Shown one piece after another: positions 15,336 through 23,043 of a stretch of DNA of 25,065 nucleotides. Each line of letters opens with the position of its first letter. Within the stretch, counting starts at the first letter, position 1. Under the pieces are notes generated by a model. That model worked only from the letters and a program-made list of their open reading frames with translations, was not told the origin of the DNA and did not search any database. Source of the stretch: CAZXCQ01 sp964639275 (lineage in GTDB: Bacteria > Desulfobacterota > DSM-4660 > Desulfatiglandales > Desulfatiglandaceae). The DNA lies in the NCBI GenBank assembly GCA_964639275.1, contig CAZXCQ010000060.1, positions 1 to 25,065 of the forward strand, in the 5' to 3' direction. The translations under genes and the position numbers were made by a program.

Positions 15336-17288
15336 CTAACCGCTCATGCGAAGCGTTTCCGCCCTCTCTGGTTCCCACTTTAAAAAGAGGACTGCCAGGG
15401 GCGGCAGTGTTATCTCGAGAGAGTATGGCCGGCCGTGGAACGGGACAGGTTCGGCCTCTGCTCCACCCAGATTTCCCTGACCGCTTCCCCCATAGACCGG
15501 CGCGTCGCTGTTTATGATCTCCTTCCACGCCCCCCCCATGGGGACACCCACCCGGTAGTGCTGCCGGGGTACCGGCGTAAAATTGCAGGCCACAATCAGG
15601 GCATCTCTCTCCGAAGGTCCCTTGCGCACCAAGGTAAGCGTGCTCTGTTCGGAGTCATTACAGTCGATCCACTCAAAGCCTGTGTCATGAAATTCAAGTT
15701 TATAGAGCGCCGGTTCATTTCGGTAGACCCTGTTTAGATCCATCACCAGGCGCTGGATTCCTTTGTGAAGGGGATCGTCCAGCAACGGCCAATCCAGTCC
15801 TGATTCATGATACCATTCATTCAACTGACCGAATTCGGCGCCCATAAAGAGCAGCTTCTTCCCGGGCTGGGCGTACATATAGCCCAGAAGCAGCCTGAGA
15901 TTGGCAAATCTCTGCCAGTCATCACCGGGCATCTTTCGAAGAAGCGAGCCTTTTCCATAGACCACCTCATCGTGCGACAGGGGGAGGACAAAATTTTCGT
16001 GAAAGGCATAGATCATCCGAAAGGTCAGTTTGTTGTGGTGAAACTTCCGGTGGATAGGGTCCCTGGACATATACTCCAGCGTATCGTGCATCCAGCCCAT
16101 GTCCCATTTCATGCCAAAGCCGAGCCCCCCCGCATAGGTGGGGCGGGACACCATGGGCCATGACGTGGACTCCTCGGCAATGGTCTGCACTGCGGGGAAG
16201 CTCCTGTAGACCTCTTCGTTAAACCGGCGCAAAAAGCCGATGGCCTCCAGATTCTCCCTTCCCCCATACGCATTGGGGGTCCACTCCCCATCCTTACGGC
16301 CATAGTCCAGGTAGAGCATGGAGGCAACAGCATCAACCCGCAGACCGTCTGCGTGGTATCTGTCGAGCCAGAAAAAGGCGCTGCTGATCAGAAAACTCTG
16401 CACCTCTTTGCGGCCATAGTTGAATATACAGCTGTCCCAGTCGGGATGAATCCCTTTTTTCGGGTCGGCGTGTTCAAAAAGATGGGTTCCGTCAAAATAA
16501 CCGAGCCCGTATTCATCACTGGGAAAATGAGACGGCACCCAGTCAATGATGACACCGATGCCATGCTGGTGGAGGCAGTCGATGAGATACATAAAGTCCT
16601 GTGGCTCTCCATATCGGCTGGTGGGCGCGAAATACCCGAGGACCTGATACCCCCATGACCCGTAAAAGGGGTGTTCCATAACCGGGAGGAACTCCACATG
16701 GGTAAAACCCATGCCCTGGACATATTCGGCGAGTTCATGGGCAAGCTCCCGATAGGTGAGGGGGCGGTTTTCTTGTTCAGCCACTCGCCTCCAGGACCCC
16801 AGGTGGACCTCATAGATGGCCATGGGGGCGCTGGATCGGTTCGTTTCTCCGCGTTTGGCCATCCACTCCTCGTCCCCCCAGGTGTATTTTAGATCCCAAA
16901 TGATGGATGCCGTCTTCGGGGGTACCTCATAATAGACCGCAAAGGGGTCGGCCTTTTGCACCTTGTAGCCTTTGTATCTGGAGTGAATATTGTATTTGTA
17001 GTTGGCCCCCTTTTTGACACCGGGCAAAAATCCCTCCCAGATCCCGGAGACCTCCCTGGCCCTGAGCAGATGACCATTTTTGTCCCACCCGTTAAAATCC
17101 CCCATAACCAGGACCTGCTCGGCATCCGGCGCCCACACCGCAAAATAGGCCCCTTTTTTGCCTTTTTGGCTGACAATGTGACTCCCCAACTTCTCATAGA
17201 GGCGAAAGTGACTCCCCTCGTTAAAGAGAAACAGGTCGTCGTCTGTAAGCGCGACGTTCTGGTATGGGACAGGGTGACTGCGACTCAT
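15336..17288 (-). CDS. glgB: 1,4-alpha-glucan branching enzyme (GH13_9)
   Basis: A 650-residue branching enzyme that makes the alpha-1,6 branches of glycogen. An N-terminal CBM48 domain (about 35-130, with GAYFAVWAPDA and GDFNGWD) precedes the GH13 barrel with catalytic D319 (GLRVDAVASM), E372 (TIAEES) and D440 (LSHDEVVYGKG). The C-terminal beta domain ends with ITLPPLAVLFLKW. It has one CBM48 rather than the two of E. coli GlgB (about 728 residues). ATG follows AAGGA with 6 bases spacing. It starts 24 bases after the glgA stop. A small inverted pair TGAGCG/CGCTCA (15327-15346) surrounds its stop codon. Confidence 0.97.
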   Translation of the reverse strand: MSRSHPVPYQNVALTDDDLFLFNEGSHFRLYEKLGSHIVSQKGKKGAYFAVWAPDAEQVLVMGDFNGWDKNGHLLRAREVSGIWEGFLPGVKKGANYKYNIHSRYKGYKVQKADPFAVYYEVPPKTASIIWDLKYTWGDEEWMAKRGETNRSSAPMAIYEVHLGSWRRVAEQENRPLTYRELAHELAEYVQGMGFTHVEFLPVMEHPFYGSWGYQVLGYFAPTSRYGEPQDFMYLIDCLHQHGIGVIIDWVPSHFPSDEYGLGYFDGTHLFEHADPKKGIHPDWDSCIFNYGRKEVQSFLISSAFFWLDRYHADGLRVDAVASMLYLDYGRKDGEWTPNAYGGRENLEAIGFLRRFNEEVYRSFPAVQTIAEESTSWPMVSRPTYAGGLGFGMKWDMGWMHDTLEYMSRDPIHRKFHHNKLTFRMIYAFHENFVLPLSHDEVVYGKGSLLRKMPGDDWQRFANLRLLLGYMYAQPGKKLLFMGAEFGQLNEWYHESGLDWPLLDDPLHKGIQRLVMDLNRVYRNEPALYKLEFHDTGFEWIDCNDSEQSTLTLVRKGPSERDALIVACNFTPVPRQHYRVGVPMGGAWKEIINSDAPVYGGSGQGNLGGAEAEPVPFHGRPYSLEITLPPLAVLFLKWEPERAETLRMSG

Positions 17289-17312
17289 CGGTGATCCTTT
17301 AACTGTACCCCC

Positions 17313-18779
17313 TCATCGTTGAACAATCGACTGATACAATTCCATATAACTCCGGGCAGAGCGCCGCCAGGAAAAATCCGCCTTCATGCCGTTTCTTATG
17401 ACCCGTTTCCAGGTCCTTGAATCCTCAAAAACCGCCTTGGCCCGCCTGATGGTATCCAGGAGCGCCCTGGGCTCATAGGGGCCAAATTTGAACCCGTTTC
17501 CTTGCCGTGTTTGAGGGTCAAAGGGGATCACCGTATAGTCCAATCCGCCGGTGGCTCGCACCAGGGGAATCGTCCCGTATTTTAGCGCATACATCTGTGT
17601 GAGTCCGCAGGGTTCGTATCGAGAGGGGATCAAAAAGATATCTGTTCCCGCCAGAATGCGATGCGCAACGGGTTCGTCAAACCCGATCTTGACCCCCAGC
17701 CGGTCCGGGTGATGCGCCGAGGACCGCTGGAGCGCCTTCTGGATCTTCTCATGTCCCGTGCCCAGGACCACCAGTCCCATATCCAGGGCCAGCACCCTGT
17801 TAAGGACCTTTAGCAGCAGGTCAAGCCCCTTCTGATCATCCAGACGCGAGATCATCCCCAGCAGAGGACGGTCTTGCAAAGCGGGGTCAAGGCCCATCTC
17901 CTTGATCAACGCTGCCTTACAGCTCCTTTTTCCCTCGATTTTTCCGGGGGAATAGCGAACCGCAATCTCGGGATCTTGTGCAGGATCCCACAGACCATAG
18001 TCCACACCGTTAAGGATCCCGTGGAGAAATGCCTTCCGGTGGGTGAGTATGCCCTCCATGCCCATTCCATATTCGGGGGTCTGGATCTCCTGGGCGTATC
18101 TGGGGCTCACCGTGGTGATGGCGTCGGAATAAACGATGCCAGCCTTGAGGAGGCTAAGATTTCCCCAGTATTCCAAACCATCGGGGTGAAAATAGTCCGC
18201 TGGCGAAAGACCGGTGATCGGGAGCCTTTCCGCCGGAAAGACCCCCTGGTATCCGATATTGTGGATCGTAAAGACCGATGCCGTCCCCTCAAAGACCTCG
18301 CTGGGCCTGTAAGGCCCCTTGAGAAGTGCGGGCACCAGCCCCGTCTGCCAGTCATGGCAATGGATTACATCGGGCTTGAAGCGAAGCGCCTGTGCAATGG
18401 AAAGCGCCGCATGGGAAAAAAAGACAAAACGTTCCAGGTTATCATAGTAGTCACCCCTGCCATCTCCATAAAGGTTGGGTCTGTCGTAGAGGTCCTCCCG
18501 GTCGATTAGATAGACAGGGAGCCCCTTTTCGGTCCTGGCTTCCATCACCTGGATCGAAAGCCACCTGTCCCCCAGGGGCACGTCCAGGCGCGTCTCCCGT
18601 GTCCGCAACCCGAAATTGCCCTCCCGCACCGACCGATAAAAGGGGAGCACAAGTCGCACATCCGTGCCCAGCCTCTTCAGGGCCGGGGGAAGCGAGCCGG
18701 CCACATCGGCCAGTCCCCCTGTCTTGGCAAAGGGGACCGCCTCGGGGGAAAGAAACAGGACCTTTAGCTTTTCGACCAT
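17313..18779 (-). CDS. glgA: Glycogen synthase (GT5)
   Basis: A 488-residue GT5 glycogen synthase that adds glucose from ADP-glucose to the growing alpha-1,4 chain. The ADP-glucose-binding KTGGL motif is at 19-23; DVIHCHDWQTG is at 137-146, SRLDDQKG at 311-318, and the C-terminal EPCGLTQMYA at 389-398 with TGGLDYTV after it. Length is normal. ATG 18779 is preceded by GGAG at a rather long spacing (11). It sits 69 bases after the second GpgS-like glycosyltransferase and 24 bases before glgB, in the same operon. Confidence 0.97.
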   Translation of the reverse strand: MVEKLKVLFLSPEAVPFAKTGGLADVAGSLPPALKRLGTDVRLVLPFYRSVREGNFGLRTRETRLDVPLGDRWLSIQVMEARTEKGLPVYLIDREDLYDRPNLYGDGRGDYYDNLERFVFFSHAALSIAQALRFKPDVIHCHDWQTGLVPALLKGPYRPSEVFEGTASVFTIHNIGYQGVFPAERLPITGLSPADYFHPDGLEYWGNLSLLKAGIVYSDAITTVSPRYAQEIQTPEYGMGMEGILTHRKAFLHGILNGVDYGLWDPAQDPEIAVRYSPGKIEGKRSCKAALIKEMGLDPALQDRPLLGMISRLDDQKGLDLLLKVLNRVLALDMGLVVLGTGHEKIQKALQRSSAHHPDRLGVKIGFDEPVAHRILAGTDIFLIPSRYEPCGLTQMYALKYGTIPLVRATGGLDYTVIPFDPQTRQGNGFKFGPYEPRALLDTIRRAKAVFEDSRTWKRVIRNGMKADFSWRRSARSYMELYQSIVQR

Positions 18780-18848
18780 ATGCCTAAGTTCTCCTTTTCT
18801 AACGGGATAACATCTTTCTGATGCTTTTCAATCGCCAATCCCCCAGCC

Positions 18849-20111
18849 CTACCCACTATCCTTTTCCACCGCTTCGAGGAGCTTGGGGTAGATACCGGGT
18901 ATACTGTAAAGGACACGGTTCCATGAGGGAATCACTGTGCTCTTATGCGGTCCTTTGATCTGTTCCCATGCCGTCCAGAGAAAACCCCTGAAGTATTGTG
19001 TCGTAAGCTCTTCCTGATAACGATCGTAGGTCAGGTCATTGACCTCGGCGTCGTCGCTGTAGCTTTTGATAAAACCAAGGGCGTTCTCATAATAACTGTG
19101 CAAAATCATATCCACAACCGCGTCATTCAAGGCAAAACCGTGGGATCTGACATAGCCCAGGTAAAACTTGGCGATATCCACCACCATCCGGTGGAGCCCC
19201 TTGGTGGCATCTTCGGGTGAGATCTCCTGATGCTTGTGTTCGTAGTTCGGGGCCAGATCAACCTGGGCAATCTTTTGCGGGAAGACCCGCCTGTAGACCT
19301 CCGAGAGGGTGCTCACCTCCAGACCCCAGTCATAGGCAATGCCGATTCCCCGGGCCAGCCGGGTAAGAAAGCTGAATTCCCCGGCCAGTGGATAATTAAA
19401 TGTCCGGTGATAGGTGAAGAAGCGGCCCAGCTCGTCGTGTCCCTGCTCATACATGAGGCGTCTCATGATATCCACAAAGGGGGTAACAAAAAGCCTTGTG
19501 ACCCTGCCTTTCATGGCCTTGTCATCCGGGGATATCCGGGCATAATATCCCTTGCAGAACTCAAAATCGTTATTGGGGTTGGCCGCGGGTTCGATCAGAC
19601 GACCCAGAAGGATCCGGTCATAGGTCACGATATCGCAGTCGTGGAGCGCGATCACCTCACAATCCTCACGGCCAAAGATATAGCCCAGGGTGATCCACAC
19701 AGACTGTCCCTTTCCCTGTGTCCCGGTTGAGATCGCTCTCTCCTGGATTTTCTGCAAAATGCCCTGGATCCTGGGCCCATCCACCCAGACCACCTTGACA
19801 TCCCTTTCCGGGGTGCGAAGCCGTCCGAAATACTCTTTGGCCTCCCTGAAGTGGCTCTCCTCAGGGGCGCCCCCCAGGGCCACTACCACACTATGGAGGT
19901 ATCGGACTTTCTGGATCTCATCCATGATCCGATCCAGCACCGGAGGATTCTGTATCTCGGAATAGAGGCTTGGGAGGAGCAGACCGATCCGGTGGTGGGT
20001 GACATATTCCTCCAGCTTTTTCTCCAAATTTGCCAAATATTCTTCCCGATCAAATGCCTCGTAGAGGGCATGGAGTGTCGTGATAAGGCCTTCCTGCTGA
20101 AAATCAGCCAT
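18849..20111 (-). CDS. GpgS-like glycosyltransferase (GT81-type), 420 aa
   Basis: A 420-residue cytoplasmic GT-A-fold glycosyltransferase. It has GKG at 133-135, the metal-binding DCD at 158-160, PLAGEF at 241-246, GLEV at 263-266, and YEHKHQ around 290-295, whose His may complete the metal site. This set and its order resemble glucosyl-3-phosphoglycerate synthase (GpgS), which moves glucose from a nucleotide sugar to 3-phosphoglycerate. The N-terminal 110 residues are longer than usual and a helical C-terminal extension (300-420) is additional. The ATG is preceded by AAGGAGG. It is 24 bases after a second protein of similar motif layout. Mannosyl-glycerate synthase-like roles cannot be excluded; the donor and acceptor are inferred only from family. 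Confidence 0.75.
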   Translation of the reverse strand: MADFQQEGLITTLHALYEAFDREEYLANLEKKLEEYVTHHRIGLLLPSLYSEIQNPPVLDRIMDEIQKVRYLHSVVVALGGAPEESHFREAKEYFGRLRTPERDVKVVWVDGPRIQGILQKIQERAISTGTQGKGQSVWITLGYIFGREDCEVIALHDCDIVTYDRILLGRLIEPAANPNNDFEFCKGYYARISPDDKAMKGRVTRLFVTPFVDIMRRLMYEQGHDELGRFFTYHRTFNYPLAGEFSFLTRLARGIGIAYDWGLEVSTLSEVYRRVFPQKIAQVDLAPNYEHKHQEISPEDATKGLHRMVVDIAKFYLGYVRSHGFALNDAVVDMILHSYYENALGFIKSYSDDAEVNDLTYDRYQEELTTQYFRGFLWTAWEQIKGPHKSTVIPSWNRVLYSIPGIYPKLLEAVEKDSG

Positions 20112-20135
20112 TGTCCCCCCTCCTTTCTTGATGAA

Positions 20136-21398
20136 TCATTTTTTCGATTTTGACTTTTTTACCCATTTCTCATCCCATTGTTTTATGAGGTAGTCCTTGT
20201 GTTCCTGAAACTCCAATGCCTGCTCTTCCACCAGGGTCTCAGCCTCCTCCGAAGACATCTCCCAGCTCTGGCGAACAAATGAGGCCACACGTGCATAATA
20301 GAGCGGGGTGACCAGGTCGAGCAGTTTATCGCGGTTGACGTCCCAGAGATGGAAGGTCGCTGCCAGTTCGTATAAAATATGAACCCAGTTAGCCGTCGAA
20401 AAATAGAAGCCATTGGAGTCCAACTCCGCGGCCTTTCGGATCGCGTCAAAACATTGCGGACAAAAAATCTCCTTCCACAGCGATGAGAATTGCTGAAACC
20501 CGGTCTTAAAAAGGTCGATCAACCTCTCCAGGTTCACGTTGACGGGCTCAGGTTCCGGGCTTCCCTTGAATCCAAAGGTCTCCAGGGGCTCGCTTCCCTT
20601 TACCTTTTTCCAGTAACTCTCATAACGTTCCATAAGGGTGAAGAGGGCTGAAACCACCTGGCGAAACATAGGCCCGAGATGCTCTCCGGGGTCCTTGACA
20701 TCATGGATTTTGACCCCCAGATTGGACTGGCAGATTTTGAGCCCCTGGGTGATGGCGCTGGTGGTCATCCAGATATCGATGCCAAAGCGTGCCACATCTG
20801 TCATCCAGACATCTTGCTCTGAATAGAATTTGGCGGTGTCTCTTGATATGGCAAAGTCACCCCCGATCGGCTGCCTGATCCGCTTTCCATAGAGGGCGCA
20901 GGTCAAGTTATACACGATGTTGTTGGTGATGGTGCCGTCATATTTGTGCCTTACATAAACCGGCGCCACAAAGTGATACCCATTTTCAAGGACCGGTTCA
21001 ATGAGATACCTGACCCAGTCGGCGGTAATGCTCCTGAGATCGGAGTCTACCATGGCGCACACCCTGACCTTGAGACGAACCGCTGCCTCAAACAGAGACC
21101 TCAGGGCCGTGCCTTTCCCTGCCGGCCCTCGATAGATCGAGACGATTTTTTCCTGCCAGGGCTTGATCTGAAACTCCTTGGCCACTTCACGAGTATCATC
21201 CGTGGAGCCCCCATCAGCAATAAAGATTACGCTCCTCTTATCCTTGTAATGTTTGGCCAATCCATGGGTGACCATCTGTATCACATGCTGAATGGTCCTC
21301 TCATTGTTAAAGCAAGGAATGCCAACCAGGATGTCTGCGGTTTCGATCTCTTCAATCCGCTTTGACGTATAAGCCCTCATTGCGGTATCATAGTCCAC
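20136..21398 (-). CDS. GpgS-like glycosyltransferase (GT2/GT81-type), 420 aa
   Basis: A second GT-A glycosyltransferase with PCFNNERTI (28-36), DGGSTDDT (62-69), GKGTAL at 94-99, DSD at 118-120, QPIGGDFAIS (176-185) and FGIDIWM (205-211), then a His in KIHDVKDP. GKG-x-AL followed by D-x-D is the pattern of mycobacterial GpgS. A C-terminal helical extension of about 170 residues (250-420) contains a lone C-x2-C (FCPQCFD). I start it at GTG 21398, 7 bases after AAGGAGG; the longer frame to 21461 has no such signal, and ATG 21380 is an alternative. It is the first gene of the glycogen operon, and faces glgC. The two neighbouring GTs are of the same length but not close copies. Confidence 0.75.
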   Translation of the reverse strand: MDYDTAMRAYTSKRIEEIETADILVGIPCFNNERTIQHVIQMVTHGLAKHYKDKRSVIFIADGGSTDDTREVAKEFQIKPWQEKIVSIYRGPAGKGTALRSLFEAAVRLKVRVCAMVDSDLRSITADWVRYLIEPVLENGYHFVAPVYVRHKYDGTITNNIVYNLTCALYGKRIRQPIGGDFAISRDTAKFYSEQDVWMTDVARFGIDIWMTTSAITQGLKICQSNLGVKIHDVKDPGEHLGPMFRQVVSALFTLMERYESYWKKVKGSEPLETFGFKGSPEPEPVNVNLERLIDLFKTGFQQFSSLWKEIFCPQCFDAIRKAAELDSNGFYFSTANWVHILYELAATFHLWDVNRDKLLDLVTPLYYARVASFVRQSWEMSSEEAETLVEEQALEFQEHKDYLIKQWDEKWVKKSKSKK

Positions 21399-21439
21399 CG
21401 CTTTTCCTCCTTCCTGAATGTTGTCTCTAGCTGTCTTGT

Positions 21440-21468
21440 TTGTAATTTTGCTGAAAAGCAATTATATT
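21440..21468 (+). promoter_or_regulatory. Candidate glgC promoter
   Basis: TTGTAA (21440-21445) and TATATT (21463-21468) are 17 bases apart. The spacer contains an inverted repeat TTGCT-GAAA-AGCAA at 21448-21461 that could be an operator. The leader to ATG 21560 would be about 85 bases. Overlaps the operon promoter on the other strand. Confidence 0.4.
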
Positions 21469-21489
21469 ACAATTTCAAGGTCCTAGCAA
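21461..21489 (-). promoter_or_regulatory. Candidate promoter of the glycogen operon
   Basis: On the reverse strand TTGCTA (21484-21489) precedes a perfect TATAAT (21461-21466) by exactly 17 bases. The leader to GTG 21398 would be about 55 bases. Its -10 box shares bases with the -10 box of the candidate glgC promoter, so RNA polymerase could not occupy both. Confidence 0.5.
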
Positions 21490-21559
21490 ACGCTATTTGG
21501 GAACCCGTCTTTTCCCCCGGGGAAAGATGGCCCGCGCAAATCCAGTCTCGGAGGCCAAG

Positions 21560-22852
21560 ATGAAAGAGACACTTGCCTTTGTCATGGCCGGGGGGCGGGG
21601 TGAGAGGCTCATCCCGCTGACCAGGGATCGTTCGAAACCGGCTGTTCCATTTGGCGGCATCTATCGCCTGATTGACTTTACCCTCACCAACTGTGTCAAC
21701 TCCCAGATCTACAAGATCATTGTCCTGCCGCAATACAAATCCCAGTCGCTCAACGACCACCTGGAAACCGGCTGGAACATTTTTAGCCACAAGATCGGCC
21801 ATTTTCTCAAGATTGTGCCCCCGCAGCAACGCATCGGCATTGACTGGTACAGGGGCACGGCCGATTCGATCCGGCAGAATCTCTACCTGATCGACCGCTA
21901 CAGACCCAGCAATGTCCTGATCCTTTCAGGGGATCATATCTACAAAATGGACTACAGCCTTTTTGTTCAATACCACAATGAGAAAGAGGCTGATGTGACC
22001 ATTTCTCTCCTGGAAGTGGGAACCGATTCTGCCGATCAATTAGGCGTGGCCGAAGTGGACCCGGATTTTCGTATCATGGGTTTTCAGGAAAAACCCAAAA
22101 AGGATGCCAAAACCATTCCCGGCGACCCGGAACACGTCCTCGCCTCCATGGGGATTTATCTCTTTCGAACAGAGGCCTTGATTCGGGCGCTCGAATCATC
22201 CAGAGAGGATGACTTTGGACGGGACATTATCCCCGAGATGCTCGATTCTTCAAGGGTGTATGCCTATCCCTATAGTAAGCAAAACCGTATCGAGGACTAC
22301 GTGTATGTGACGCTTGAAAATGGTGAGCGCCAGCTCCGTCTCGAGCCACGGACCCGCGACTCCGGATACTGGCGTGATGTCGGAACCCTTGATGCCTACT
22401 GGAACGCGAACATGGACCTCACCGGGGTAGACCCCTATTTTAATCTCTATGGAAAAAAGTGGCCCATACACACCTACCAGGCGGCTGTCCCGCCGGCAAA
22501 ATTTGTCTTTGGCACCGAGCGCAGAGAGGGGTTTCGCGTGGGCAAGGCGCTTGATTCCCTGGTCTCACCCGGGTGTATTGTCAGCGGGATCGTCCGAAAC
22601 TGTGTGCTTTCTTCCAATGTGACGGTGCGCAGCTGGGCAACCGTGGATGAATCCGTCATCCTGGATGGTGTGGTGATAGGGCGTCACTGTAAAATCAAGA
22701 AGGCGATCGTTGACAAGCACAACGTCATACCGCCACACACCGAGATCGGTTACAACCCGGTCGAGGATAAGAAGCGGTTTACGGTCACCCCCCGTGGCAT
22801 TGTGGTGGTGTCAAAGGGATACTATAAGGATGAAAACGGGTTTATCCCTTGA
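21560..22852 (+). CDS. glgC: Glucose-1-phosphate adenylyltransferase (ADP-glucose pyrophosphorylase)
   Basis: A 430-residue enzyme that makes ADP-glucose from ATP and glucose-1-phosphate, the regulated step of bacterial glycogen synthesis. The nucleotide-binding start (AGGRGERLIPLTRDRSKPAV), LSGDHIYKMDY, and C-terminal left-handed beta-helix (GCIVSG, VTVRSWATVDESVILDGVVIG) are all present. ATG 21560 follows CGGAGG with 5 bases spacing and gives the usual MKETLAFVMAGG start; in-frame upstream starts (ATG 21527, TTG 21497) would add 11-21 residues that do not look conserved. Divergent from the glycogen operon, with shared control region 21399-21559. The 191-base gap to pckA holds GGTTCAGGG-like short repeats and leader repeat R4. 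Confidence 0.97.
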   Translation: MKETLAFVMAGGRGERLIPLTRDRSKPAVPFGGIYRLIDFTLTNCVNSQIYKIIVLPQYKSQSLNDHLETGWNIFSHKIGHFLKIVPPQQRIGIDWYRGTADSIRQNLYLIDRYRPSNVLILSGDHIYKMDYSLFVQYHNEKEADVTISLLEVGTDSADQLGVAEVDPDFRIMGFQEKPKKDAKTIPGDPEHVLASMGIYLFRTEALIRALESSREDDFGRDIIPEMLDSSRVYAYPYSKQNRIEDYVYVTLENGERQLRLEPRTRDSGYWRDVGTLDAYWNANMDLTGVDPYFNLYGKKWPIHTYQAAVPPAKFVFGTERREGFRVGKALDSLVSPGCIVSGIVRNCVLSSNVTVRSWATVDESVILDGVVIGRHCKIKKAIVDKHNVIPPHTEIGYNPVEDKKRFTVTPRGIVVVSKGYYKDENGFIP

Positions 22853-22977
22853 TAGAGGTTCAGGGTTCAGGTTGATTAGGTGGCAATACATTAGCGCTCA
22901 CAGGTTCCAGAAACCTCATTTCGCAGAAGAACCGGATTTCGAATAATTTTCGCCAAACAGAATAGGGGACAGACCGC

Positions 22978-23022
22978 CCAATTCCCTGCCCAAGTGCCGA
23001 ATTTGGAAAACTCCATTATGCC
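22978..23022 (+). repeat. Divergent leader repeat copy R4 upstream of pckA
   Basis: CCAATTCCCTGCCCAAGTGCC followed by an AT-rich tail ending in TATGCC matches the right half of copies R1-R3 imperfectly, and it again sits just before the AAAGGAGG ribosome binding site. The left half and the hairpin are not recognisable. Assignment is weaker than for the other copies. Confidence 0.4.
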
Positions 23023-23043
23023 AACGACGAAAGGAGGACCGCC

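Noticed and set aside
15327..15346. Terminator at the end of glgB
   Set aside because: The TGAGCG/CGCTCA stem is only 6 bp and no U-run follows on the transcript.
21497..21559. GlgC start at TTG 21497
   Set aside because: No ribosome binding site and the extra 21 residues are unlike GlgC N termini; ATG 21560 has CGGAGG.
9477..22852. GlgE/TreS maltosyltransferase pathway
   Set aside because: No GlgE, TreS or maltokinase motif is present; the set is the classical GlgC-GlgA route.
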